From Aspergillus flavus (taxonomy: Eukaryota; Ascomycota; Eurotiomycetes; Eurotiales; Aspergillaceae), in NCBI RefSeq assembly GCF_009017415.1, contig NC_092405.1, positions 4,216,001-4,280,000 of the forward strand: a stretch of 64,000 nt of DNA, given 5' to 3'. Of this stretch, positions 46,960 through 56,907 are shown one piece after another. A program made the position numbers and the translations under genes. A model generated the notes under the pieces. The model saw nothing but the letters and a program-made list of their open reading frames with translations. It did no database searches and was not told the origin of the DNA. How positions within the stretch are numbered: the stretch's first letter is position 1; every line of letters starts with the position of its first letter.

Positions 46960-47566
46960 TGTTTCACCGCCAGCGGAGGATGCGATAGATGTTTAACGTG
47001 GGGATATGCTGTTCGCGTGGTGGTTATAATATATGCAGTGAATATTTAAAGGGACAATTCTCGCTCAATTGTATCTCAGGGGTGGTTGGGATGCAGCTAA
47101 CAGGAGGACATGACACTTAACACTAACTTTCAGGTTAGACGGGTTGCAAGTCGGGGTTCGTTTTCCCTCGGCTCAATCTGATGTGGCCGAATCTGGGGTC
47201 TGATGTCACGGGACGGTGGATCTGCGCTGTCTGGCATACAATGACCGGGAACTATCCTATCTCTTTGTGAGGTTTAAATGAACTACGAGCTGACTATATT
47301 CACATTGTGCTGTCCTGAATTATATATACAAGGAACAGGAATACTACAGTTTCATTAGAGAAATGAATTGAGATTCACGTTACTGACTGGACTACGGCCC
47401 ACTCCACGTGAAGGATACAAGCCAATCTGCGTATTAATGTGATCAATTACAATTCAGCGGGCATTGATATACTACCTATTGGACTAACCATTTTTAATCT
47501 GATTCTAGTATAAGGTACTCAGATCCACCTATTACTCGTGTCTATAGGCCTAGGAGATGATACGAG
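46960..47566. promoter_or_regulatory. Divergent promoter region, pex26-like and PARN-like genes
   Basis: 607 bases between two divergent start codons with no ORF of note. Confidence 0.45.
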
Positions 47567-49466
47567 ATGGACATCACGCCTAAAACTTTCCACTTTTTCC
47601 TTCCCAGGATACTGGATGAACTAGCGTCTTGCAGTTTCGTTTCTATAGACTTTGAATTTTCGGGGATTGCGTGTTCTTCAAATGGACCAAATAGCAAAGC
47701 GTCTACGCTGCAGGATCGTTATACAGAAGTCAAAGAATCAGCCGATAAGTATCGAATCGTGCAAATTGGTCTGACAATCTGTCATGAAGACACTGAGTCA
47801 GGTAAGAGACGTCCGTTCTCGAAGATTGAGTTACAGGTATTAATGGTCATAATTACAGGAACCTACATCCTGAAACCCTATAACTTATACCTGAACCCAA
47901 TAATCGACCGTAGATTAGAAGTGGGGAGGGATATGTGCTTCCAAAGCGGCGGTAGGCCTTCGAGTTTGATACCTGGGAGATAATGGAACTAAGATCTATT
48001 GAAGCCGTCGAGTTTCTCTTGGAGAATAAATTCTGCTTAAATTCCCTCTATAGTGATGGCGTTCACTATTTGTCACGGGAAGAAGAGACAATAGCCATAG
48101 CCAGGGCTGCTGAGAGGTATGGCCGTACCTCCGTACGCAAAGTGATCGACGTTAAGGAGACAGAACATGACTCTCTGGCGTTCCTGGGGGCAGTACGATA
48201 TCTGGTTGACGGATGGCTTGCGCTTGGTGAGGTAAATTGCCTTGAATATATTGCTTTGCTCCCTAATTAAACGTCGCTAGGCTCGTGAGGCTTATCTCAA
48301 CATCCCCCCGCCAAGGCGCTACACCGCGTCTCCAAAGCCTAAGATTATGCCATCAGTCTTGAACAACTTCCAAAAGAGGCTTGTTCATCAGCTAATAGAG
48401 GTCGAATACCCGTCTCTAGTGACTATCAGTAGGCCTGCTTTCATCCAAGTCATTGACTATGACGAAGACCGCGAGAAGGCTATCCAAGAGCAGAGGATGG
48501 CTCGGGCACGAGAGCGAGTCTGGAAGCAGATCGGGTTCAGATGGATTGTGGAAGCGTTATCTGGTGGTGATCTCTCGCATCTTGATCCGTTTTGTTTCGG
48601 GAGCATAATGAACAGCTCGACAGTCGTGGAACCACAGGTCTCACTACACGGGTTCTCTGAGAAATTGCAGCAGCGCTTGAGAACTCACCGACCTGTGCTA
48701 GTAGGACACAATCTTTTCACAGACGTGGTATATCTTTACCGCTGCTTTTTTGGGCCACTTCCGGATAAGCTGGAAGAATTCCAAGCAATTGTTCATCATA
48801 TGTTTCCAATTTTGATGGATACAAAATACATGGCTACGCACGATTGCGGTTCTATCACCCCCAAATCGTCTTTGAGTGAGATCAACGATAACCTTCTCCA
48901 TATAAAGACCCCGAAAATAAGTGCGGAAAATGCCTCGCCTTATATTGTTGTTGCGTCAAGCTGATTATTGACCAGGTGTACATGAACAGCATTCGAAGTA
49001 TAACAGCCAGAGAATCGACCACGAGGCAGGATATGACAGCTTGCTTACTGCTCAGATATTTATCAAGCTCTCTGCTCAACTTCGTGACGGAGGTATCTCC
49101 AAGCTCCCGGATCCGGTAGAACTGAAAGGTCAATCGGATACTATGGGCCTGAACAATACGACCTTGGCTGTTCCGGAAAGCCTAAAGGGCAGTGTAGAGA
49201 AGGAATCGGCAGCGAGAAAAAAGCCGCTCAAGACACCGACGAGCACCAAGCTTGGCACGAGATTTGATGCACTTGATGTTGAAGAGATTAACGATCGAGT
49301 TGAAAGCATGGCCCTCAAATCGCGTAAATCCAGCAGCTCCGTCGATGTCACTCGAAAAGTCGCCAATGGGGAATTAATTCCCCGGCACGGCGCCGAGTTT
49401 TGGAAGGTCTACGGTAATAAATTGCGTGTCTTTGGTACGGAAGAAAGAGTCTGGAATGTTGTTTAG
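47567..49466 (+). CDS. PARN-like poly(A)-specific 3' exoribonuclease (DEDDh)
   Basis: Five exons: 47567-47801, 47859-47951, 48005-48231, 48281-48920 and 48976-49466, all in phase; 561 residues. PARN shortens poly(A) tails and trims small RNA 3' ends in the nucleus and cytoplasm. The DEDDh active site is complete: D28 and E30 in FVSIDFEFSG, D333 in GHNLFTDVVYLYR, and H414/D419 in HEAGYDSLLTA. Supporting family blocks are the FQSGAVEFLLENKFC stretch, which only appears after removing intron 2, and MDTKYMA. The insertion with ERVWKQIGFRWIVEAL corresponds to the R3H-like region. The C-terminal 100 residues are polar with a conserved WKVYGNKLRVFGTEERVW end. No truncation is seen. Confidence 0.9.
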
Positions 49467-50008
49467 GAGCTAGCGTCCAGCTAAACATACCTTCATCTGA
49501 ACCAATCGAGGCTCTCCATTGGATGATGACCTTTGCGTTACGGAGTATACGAAAATAATACACAGGTTCTTCCTCACATGGGATGGAGAACAGAAACACT
49601 CGCCTATAATCTACTATAGTTCGCAAACCCCCAAGCAAACAGCGTAGTAAGTCAGGGATGTATGCAGCATCTATCTAACAGTACACCTTGATTTTGAAGA
49701 AGGTACCGCTAGCGAAATCAGCCGCAAATAAGTACTCACTCTGAGCACCGGTAAATGATCGACTGGTCGTGGAGAATCTTAACACAGTGACGATAAGGAA
49801 AAGGTGCTGTGAAGAAGAAAAGGGAGTACAAGGAACAGCGGGAAGAAATTTAAAGGGAGAAAAATGGCGGGTCACCTGATGGTCTAACCTCCCTGGGTTT
49901 AGTGTTTCCGGTGCTCTCTCAGCGGACAGGTGACCGCCAACTTTTCTCGCAATATCGGCGTCGGACTGTTGACAAGCACGTCAGTATCCAGCAAACACAG
50001 TCGGCGAC
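49467..50008. other. Intergenic, mL46 promoter
   Basis: About 540 bases between two plus-strand genes. A TACGGAGTA word lies at 49539-49547. No ORF supported. Confidence 0.5.
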
Positions 50009-51167
50009 ATGTCGTCGGGATCCAATGGTGCCAGGCGCATAGCGTCTGTTTTGCGTACGTCTTTTGCCATTGCACAAATGGCCAAGTATCGGCCGTACTG
50101 ACTCTGTTTAGGGCCCTCGATTGCCGACCCCAAAGTGTGCAGAAGTTGTCAAGAGACGCTTGTTCGCCGCAATTATTCCTCGGCCGCTGCACAGCCTTCT
50201 TCAGAATCTACCTCTACCGCTACAACTACCTTCCCCGTCGTGAAGCCCGTCTACACAATCAATGCCGGCGTGGCCCTATCCCGCCCCCCTCAGATTACCC
50301 GCGACCTCTCACAATTCGAGAAAGCATACTATTTCTACCAGAAGCGACTGAACGAGCGTTTGGCGCTTCCATTTACCAAATACTTTTACTTCAAGCGAGG
50401 AACGCCGGCGGACGAAGACTGGAAGCGTAAAATCCGGGAGCGCCAGACGGCTGCGCGTGACATCGGCAAATACAATGCGTACTCGAAGGACGCATGGAAC
50501 GATGAACTTCTCGTCGGAGCCGTCGAGGCCGAACCGGAGCACCAGGTGGAGATGCTTGTGCAGGATGCGGAAGCTACAGTCAATGCTACCTCCCAAGACA
50601 CCAGCAAGAAGGAGGAGATCCCCAGGCCATTCCCCCGAGTAACGGAAGCGGATCAGAAGAACGACCAGAGAAGCCTGAACCGGGCCCTTCAGAGGACACT
50701 CTATCTTCTGGTTCAGACTAAGGAGGGGTACTGGAGGCTCCCCAGCTCTCCAGTGGAGCAGGATGAAACTCTTCGACTGGTGAGTGCACCGGAGATTGCC
50801 TATCCCTGTGTCCTTTCTCTTGCACTATATTGGGCGTAATACTGATTTGTCATGTAACATATAGGCTGCTGAACGTACCCTTGCGCAGACTGCCGGCGTT
50901 AACATGAACACCTGGATGGTGGGCTTCCACCCCGTTGGGCACCACGTCTACAACTTCAGATATCCGAGGGTCGACAAGGCCAATGGCACGGAGCATCTGG
51001 GCGAGAAGACTTTCTTCATGAAGGCTCGAATTATGGCCGGACAGGCTGATCTGGCCGCCAACACGCAGAATCTCCAGGACTTCAAGTGGCTGACCAAGGA
51101 GGAGATTGCACCCTATGTGCTGCCACAGTACTACAGCAACATTAAGAACATGTTGGCTGAGCGGTAA
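50009..51167 (+). CDS. mrpl17: Mitochondrial large-subunit ribosomal protein mL46 (Mrpl17)
   Basis: Three exons: 50009-50054, 50112-50779 and 50865-51167, giving 338 residues. Component of the mitochondrial 54S ribosomal subunit with a Nudix-like fold. The first exon adds an Arg/Ser-rich presequence (MSSGSNGARRIASVLRPS), continuing into CRSCQETLVRRNYSSAAA. The core has YTINAGVALSRPPQITRDL, AYYFYQKRLNERLALPFTKYF and KRTPADEDWK-like sequence. The Nudix-like part includes EGYWRLPSSPV, LAAERTLAQTAG and WMVGFHPVGHHVYNF. The Nudix catalytic glutamates are not obvious, as expected for a structural ribosomal protein. Exon 1 was recovered by phase and is absent from simple ORF calls. Confidence 0.93.
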
Positions 51168-51534
51168 ATAGTTGATTAAGCGGGGTGTACGGCTTGCTAG
51201 GCATCTCGTCTGAAAATGATCAGATCCTGTGCTAGCTTTAGAAGGAGTGTATTGATAGAACTGAGCGATTCGATCCAGTGGGAAGTGCCTACGCCTGAGA
51301 TGGGCCGGAACTGCATATACTATTGTATGTCATGTATAACTAGCTTTTGAGTTTATCATATCATTATTCGCAAATCATCTCCCATTGCCCTCTGGTATAC
51401 AGTATCAACGGGGCCCCAAACGCCATGAAATATACTTTAATCCATACCCAACGTAAACAAGGCAGTATAACCGACCTCACGAACAACCTGGCTGAACAAG
51501 GGAAATCAACTAATGACCCAAACCAATCCTTCAA
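51168..51534. other. Convergent 3' interval between mL46 and CRIPT genes
   Basis: About 370 bases with both 3' ends. No gene. Confidence 0.6.
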
Positions 51535-52110
51535 TCACTTCAAATTAAACTTCTGCCCCTGCACGATAGGCTGGTCCTTCTTAGACTTTCCAGCCATACT
51601 CCTTCCGCACATCGGACAAGCTATAATATCAATTAGCAACCCCCACAATGTCACCATTAGGACAAAGAACAAGATATAAGAAGAGTCACAAGGAAAAAAG
51701 AAACGAACCATTCTTCTGATAAGCACACCTCTGACAAAACTTCCTCCCCTGCTCCGTCTTCGTCTTACAACTCTCACAAGCAGACGAATAAGCCGCATAA
51801 GGATTCTTAGCCTTCGAACTAAGCAACTTGCTCTATAGCAATATACCAAGTCAGCCACCTCCATATTCATGAAACACTCCAAGCGACACAAACCCGCAAA
51901 TCCACAGAAATAATAAACAAAACAAGAAAAGACATAACATACTTTCCCAATACCCGTATTCCCTAACGTCGGCTTAGACTTACTCCCTTCTCCACCGCCA
52001 CCTCCCACTGAGGTTGAGGGCGAACCATAGTACATCTCACTTTTGCGTTTTACGCCGGGAGTAGCTAGTTCGGTGGATTTGAGTTTCTTTTGGCATTTGG
52101 AACAGACCAT
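51535..52110 (-). CDS. CRIPT homologue, cysteine-rich spliceosome-associated protein
   Basis: Three exons: 51943-52110, 51709-51832 and 51535-51620, giving 125 residues. Matches the CRIPT family: an N-terminal MVCSKCQKKL zinc knuckle, then a linker, KLLSSKAKNPYAAYSSACESCK, CQRCAYQKNACPMCGR, and GKSKKDQPIVQGQKFNLK. Four CxxC pairs should bind zinc. In animals the protein ends in a PDZ ligand that binds PSD-95 and is also found in minor-spliceosome structures; here the C-terminus is FNLK, so no such ligand. A Gly/Ser-rich insertion in exon 1 makes it longer than the animal protein. Without splicing, one frame happens to stay open through the whole gene, which can mislead ORF callers. Confidence 0.93.
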   Translation of the reverse strand: MVCSKCQKKLKSTELATPGVKRKSEMYYGSPSTSVGGGGGEGSKSKPTLGNTGIGKVCYVFSCFVYYFCGFAGLCRLECFMNMEVADLVYCYRASCLVRRLRILMRLIRLLVRVVRRRRSRGGSFVRGVLIRRMVRFFFPCDSSYILFFVLMVTLWGLLIDIIACPMCGRSMAGKSKKDQPIVQGQKFNLK

Positions 52111-55100
52111 TGTCTTTCTTCTTTCTCTTTTTTTTTTTTTTTCTTCTCTTCCTTTCTTTGGTTTCGGGTTCTGGGTTGTTTTGGGGTTGGGATTGATGGG
52201 TTGTTGACTGGTAGTTAGTATGAAATGGATGGCCCAGTAACTAGGTATTCCCGTTTGGGGTTGGGGTTGGAGTTGCAGTGTATCAAGTGCCAAGACACTA
52301 GTAGGTGGTCGGGAATATGACGCGTTTACTGCCTTAGTAATCAGGCATTGATTGCTGAAAGATGTGCATACATGTAGTGAACGCATATTGTAGATTACAT
52401 TTCTAGTTCAGGATAATATTGATCTTCAGACAGATTTAATTTTCCTGATAGGTGTCTGATTATTTACTCTGTATATAATATTGAGGGAACCTGGAAGTGA
52501 CTTGGCTGCTATCGCAAGAGTCCAACCCGCAATATCCGCGGACCTGTGGGTTGGGGGTTATTATTGCATTGTATCTCATGAGACGATGGCTTTGGGATTG
52601 TTGGGTTCAAACAGTAATAATAAATAGGCGAAAGTAGAAGTGGGGGCCTATAGGACTCGAGTGGAGGACCTATCCTATTAGATAGATGCTGGCATGAGTG
52701 AGGTGGCTGAGTCTATAGATTTGAGCCCTTACTGGGAGAAGGATCGTCATATATGTGATTGGTTTAGGGTTTAAACTGGGTATTTGTCATTGAAAGAACA
52801 AAGAAATAAACAAAGAAATGAGACATACATGGTGATTGATCGCTGTGTTTGTCCAATTATGTAGCATGAACGATATATAAATATAGTTGGCTATGCCGGC
52901 TCTTCCCGACATAGAAACGGAGCTTATACAATAGTAGTTTCTCCTGGAGTGTTTAGTTCTGGTTTGGTGAGCGATGATCATGCTAGGTAGTGGTCTATGT
53001 GGTTGTTAGGTCGCACTGTACTACAGGATCTTGAATCTTGTTTAGGCTGTAAGTGCTTTAGGTTCCTCAGTCTTATCTCGAATCTCGGGCAAGAGAGAAA
53101 TACTTAAAATGGAATCAACGCCGGGATTTGCATGCGAATAAGCACTTGGTAGGGCTTGGAATAAGCATTACTATGTGTACTATCTGTATAGATTACGTGT
53201 TAAGAACTTGCCCGATTTGCTTTATTTTCCCTACTGCTTGTTATAGGAAGACATTATCAATAAATTGTCTTCACAAGCTAAGTCACGGCTACAGGATGCG
53301 CCGTATAATTTCCGCATTCATATCATAGTACAGTCATAAGCTGAACTCTGAAGCATAAGATGAGAGAGTTGCCGATATTCAAAGTTTAAATAGAAGGGCT
53401 GAAGAGCTGAAGAGGGAAGAGTCGTGTGTACTCTGTAGGATCATAGGATGGCATGGATCGCGTATACTAGATCCACCGGCTACCTGCGCCCGACACAGCC
53501 ACGGTCCACAAAAGCTGAGAGTTGAAAAGTACCAAATAATAATAAGAAAAACAAGTGAAAAGAAAAAACAAAAAAAGGCAAAAAGAGATCCACATTGGAA
53601 AACCTGGATATAATGCAATGCTTATCAAAGTTAAAGACTCTTCTATGAGTAACTGTACTGCAGTTTTATTTGTGTTGATGTCTTGAGCTAGAGTGGTTGG
53701 ATTTATCATACTAGGTAGGAGACACCCCAGCCCTAATTGGGATCCTTATAAAAGCAAACACTGTGCCATAAAGGACCTGCCCTGCATAACCACATTAACT
53801 TAGGCCTATATGCAACAAATTTCCCGAGGTTGTTTCACTCAACAAACAATCGATATGCCTGAGTAGGGAGAAATATATTGGATTGGCAATATCTGACGAT
53901 AAGTGATGAAGTTATTACTAGATGATTACTATAATTGCGATGTAAGAGGTTGGTGAATGGGAGAGGGCTTTAGGTGACAAATTTCTCCGATTCTTATTGA
54001 TCCCGACGCCTGATTGCAAGATTCTCCCAAGTCGCGGTAACATCAATAAATTGAAGGAGGGTATACTAGACGGTGGAGAAACACTAGGATTACGGCACCC
54101 CTTTCGATGCACCTATCGCCGTTCAAGCATTTTGTCAAGATGGTCAGGAAACACATCATGACTACACTCCGTGGAGTGTACCCGCATTCGCATGATGCTG
54201 GGTTCTATGGTCTAGACGAGTCTAGAAGCTCACGCCATCGAGATCCTTGGTTGTATTTGGCATTACATCGCTGAACGCTGGTGCTAAACTGAAAGACATC
54301 CAAGGCACGAGTCAACAAATAAGTGTTGGGAATATGCATACGGTTCATTTTCGGCTTCATATCTATGAATTGGATAATAGGAAGTTGATCAGGATACGAT
54401 TCAACTCTCAAACATGCAGATATAGTGCTTCTGGATTTTGACTAGCAATCACCTTTACTATGCAAGTAGCCATAGTAATGTTTGTAGGTTGTACCGGGAC
54501 CTTCTAACAACCCCAACTCTTCGGATTGTTCTTATACGAGAGACGCACAATGTCCTGACGAAATAGACAGGTGTAAGGAATTACTATAGATAGATATCTC
54601 AAGAGTAGGAGAAAAAACATCAAAGCGTCCATTCACAAGGGACTAAGACTGGCGCAGGTGCCCATCGTGCATTGTGAGTGGAGTGGCAAACAGGGCAATT
54701 AAATAAACACTTTTTCCCACACCACTTGCAACAACACTAAAAGTACTACTTCCTTTAACCCTCCATCCACCTCGGACCTTCCGTCCATTCTCCATTTTCT
54801 TTTCAGCTCTCTTCTGAGATCTCTGCTGAGTCCCCAGAACTAGCCACAAGTGTCGGGCCAATACGTCCTGGACTTTTGCGACTTATTCTCTCTTTCGGCT
54901 TCTGTTTCAGCTGCTTTGGACCAACATTATCCCCCACAACTCACCACTTGCGTGGACTGCTTGTCTCCCAATGATGCAGCATCCGACCCGCCACTCCTGA
55001 ACTGGTCTGCAGCCCATCCGCTGCAGAACCGAACCTGAAAAGCAAATCTCGCTAGAAAAATCAAACCATGATGTCTACGCACAGAGGACAGAAGTCTAAA

Positions 55101-56121
55101 AAATAAAAAAGGAAAAAGAAAGAGGAAACTCAAAAAGAAAGAAGAAAAAGGAAAAAAAAGAAACGTTCGAATAAACATGGTTCGAGGAGTGTCCAGCGCG
55201 TCGGAACCGTCAGAGGAATGAGGACATGTTCCAGCAGAGTGGTTCTTCCCCCCGTTGGACATTGCTGCTGCTTGGCTATTTTTCCGCCCTGATTTAGGGG
55301 GGCAAAGACACTTCGCCCCGACTCTATAAATCAGCTCCCATGGCTCAATTGCCACGATTAGTCCCAAGTCTTTGAGATCTGATCTTTGCATGTTACCGGC
55401 AACTTTAGTCATTGTGACTCTAGCCGCGTCTCTGTGGCTTAAATGTTTGGTTTCTCGTTTCCATTGGAGCCTTTCCCTTGAGGTCGATCTATGCGCGGCT
55501 TTCCGATCGAAACGCCATATCTGGCTTCCAACATTATTCTTACTTTCTTTCTCAATTGACACTTAAAAGGTTGTGTTTGTTGTATCAATTTTCTTCCTCT
55601 CCTTCTATAATTATATTTATATATTATAAGTCCGTTGCTTCGATTTTGCATCGTCGCCGAGTCTAGACTTGATCCGTTTTCTTTTCCTGGCTGTGCACTT
55701 GGGGGACTTACTCAATCCATACTAGGGCCCTGAAAAGCGCCAGGTTGGACTTGGATTCTTGAAGGACAGAAATCCCTTGCTTCTGTTCTTGGGGCACCGG
55801 ATACCCGCCATCATTCACACCTTACTTATCGAGAATCTCTCTCTTCTTCTCCTTTCTACTTTTACTTTCACTCGGACCCAATTTTCTATGCTCACGCTGC
55901 TGAAAAATACGGAAACCGCGCGTGCAGCTTGTCGACACCTCAGAAGCTGACGTTAGAGAATTAAGGGGAAGGCAGAAGAGCCAGGACTTTATCATTGTTT
56001 TCTTTTTATTCTCCCCGACGGAGGTGAGCAACAGGATCAAGTTGACTTGCACCGAAAAGGAAGAAGGAACGAGGATCCCCGTTGGTGAACCGACTGGTCC
56101 GTGTGGTCTCTAAGAAACAAT
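52111..56121. other. Gene-poor interval, 4.0 kb
   Basis: The longest stretch without a gene I can support. The first 50 bases include a T18-like tract (near 52125-52142) in the CRIPT leader. A perfect 8-base inverted repeat is at 54163-54180. A/G-rich tracts occur at 55096-55165. The last about 450 bases are pyrimidine-rich and are probably the promoter and leader of the DUF1349 gene. The minus frame 54927-55562 is composition-driven and not credible. Confidence 0.45.
54163..54180. repeat. Perfect inverted repeat TACACTCC-GT-GGAGTGTA
   Basis: Two 8-base arms with a 2-base spacer in non-coding DNA; could form a dimeric protein-binding site or a small hairpin. Its left half resembles the recurring TACTCCGTA word. 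Confidence 0.6.
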
Positions 56122-56907
56122 ATGCCTCCAGCCAGTTCGTCGTTTACGGCATTGAATTTGCCAGAAACATTTTCTCTCCCACAATGCATGGAATATTTTA
56201 CCCTTACCGCTGGTCCCAATACCGATCTCTGGCGGAAGCCCCCAAATGGTGACACGTCCACAGCCCCCATTATATTCACATCACTGCGAAATCCATTTAT
56301 ACTCGCAGAAGTGACGGTTAGTGCGGACTGGGAAATGGAATGGGACCAGGGTGGACTGGTTATTTTTGCCGGAGCCGCACCACAATCCTGCTCGTCCGAG
56401 AGCGTCCCATTGGATTCCGGAACGCGATCGAGTCGCTCGGGATACCCCCAGATCGCACGACCGTGCAAATGGGTCAAGGCGGGTATGGAATTTAGCTCGG
56501 GCACTGTGAACGCCTCATCGGTCAGTGCAACTGCGGATGGAGCCGATTGGTGTCTTTCACCGCTCAGCCTCCCCGACAGCGGGCCTTCAACCGTGCAGTC
56601 GCTGCGTATCAAATTAGAGCGGATCGGCAACTCCCTCTGGATCTGGTACCAGATCCCATCCGCCGTTCCCTATGCACTGACGCCGAGCGCAGTGAGCAGC
56701 ACGTGGAAGAAGCTACGGGAGGTGACATGGTTCTTCTACGGCGTGGAAGACAAGTTTATCCATGTGGGAGTGTACGCGAGTCGGCCAAATAACATATCTC
56801 GCAATAGTACCATGTGGGAGATGATGAACGGTCCGGTTTTAAGCGAGTCCACAGTAGGCTCTCAGGACTCCTTGGTGGTCGAGTTCGAAGATCTAGAGAT
56901 ATACTAA
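56122..56907 (+). CDS. DUF1349 family protein (concanavalin-like lectin/glucanase fold)
   Basis: A single exon of 261 residues. The family is a beta-sandwich related to concanavalin A-like lectins and is common in fungi as soluble proteins of unknown role, possibly binding or acting on sugars. Recognisable parts are the FTLTAGPNTDLWRKPPNGD start, ILAEVTVSADWEMEWDQGGL, KAGMEFSSGTVNASSV, LRIKLERIGNSLWIWYQ and WKKLREVTWFFYG, ending VGVYASRPN...LVVEFEDLEIY. No signal peptide is present, so it is probably cytosolic. The ATG at 56122 is preferred; the frame is open upstream but with no earlier ATG near. A long leader is likely. Confidence 0.88.
   Translation: MPPASSSFTALNLPETFSLPQCMEYFTLTAGPNTDLWRKPPNGDTSTAPIIFTSLRNPFILAEVTVSADWEMEWDQGGLVIFAGAAPQSCSSESVPLDSGTRSSRSGYPQIARPCKWVKAGMEFSSGTVNASSVSATADGADWCLSPLSLPDSGPSTVQSLRIKLERIGNSLWIWYQIPSAVPYALTPSAVSSTWKKLREVTWFFYGVEDKFIHVGVYASRPNNISRNSTMWEMMNGPVLSESTVGSQDSLVVEFEDLEIY

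Noticed and set aside
51535..52386. A 283-codon minus-strand frame across the CRIPT gene
   Set aside because: It reads through two good introns by chance; the spliced model restores all conserved cysteines in 125 residues.
54927..55562. 211-codon minus-strand frame
   Set aside because: Contains a Phe/Ser/Leu run from a purine tract on the other strand; no domain and no codon signal.
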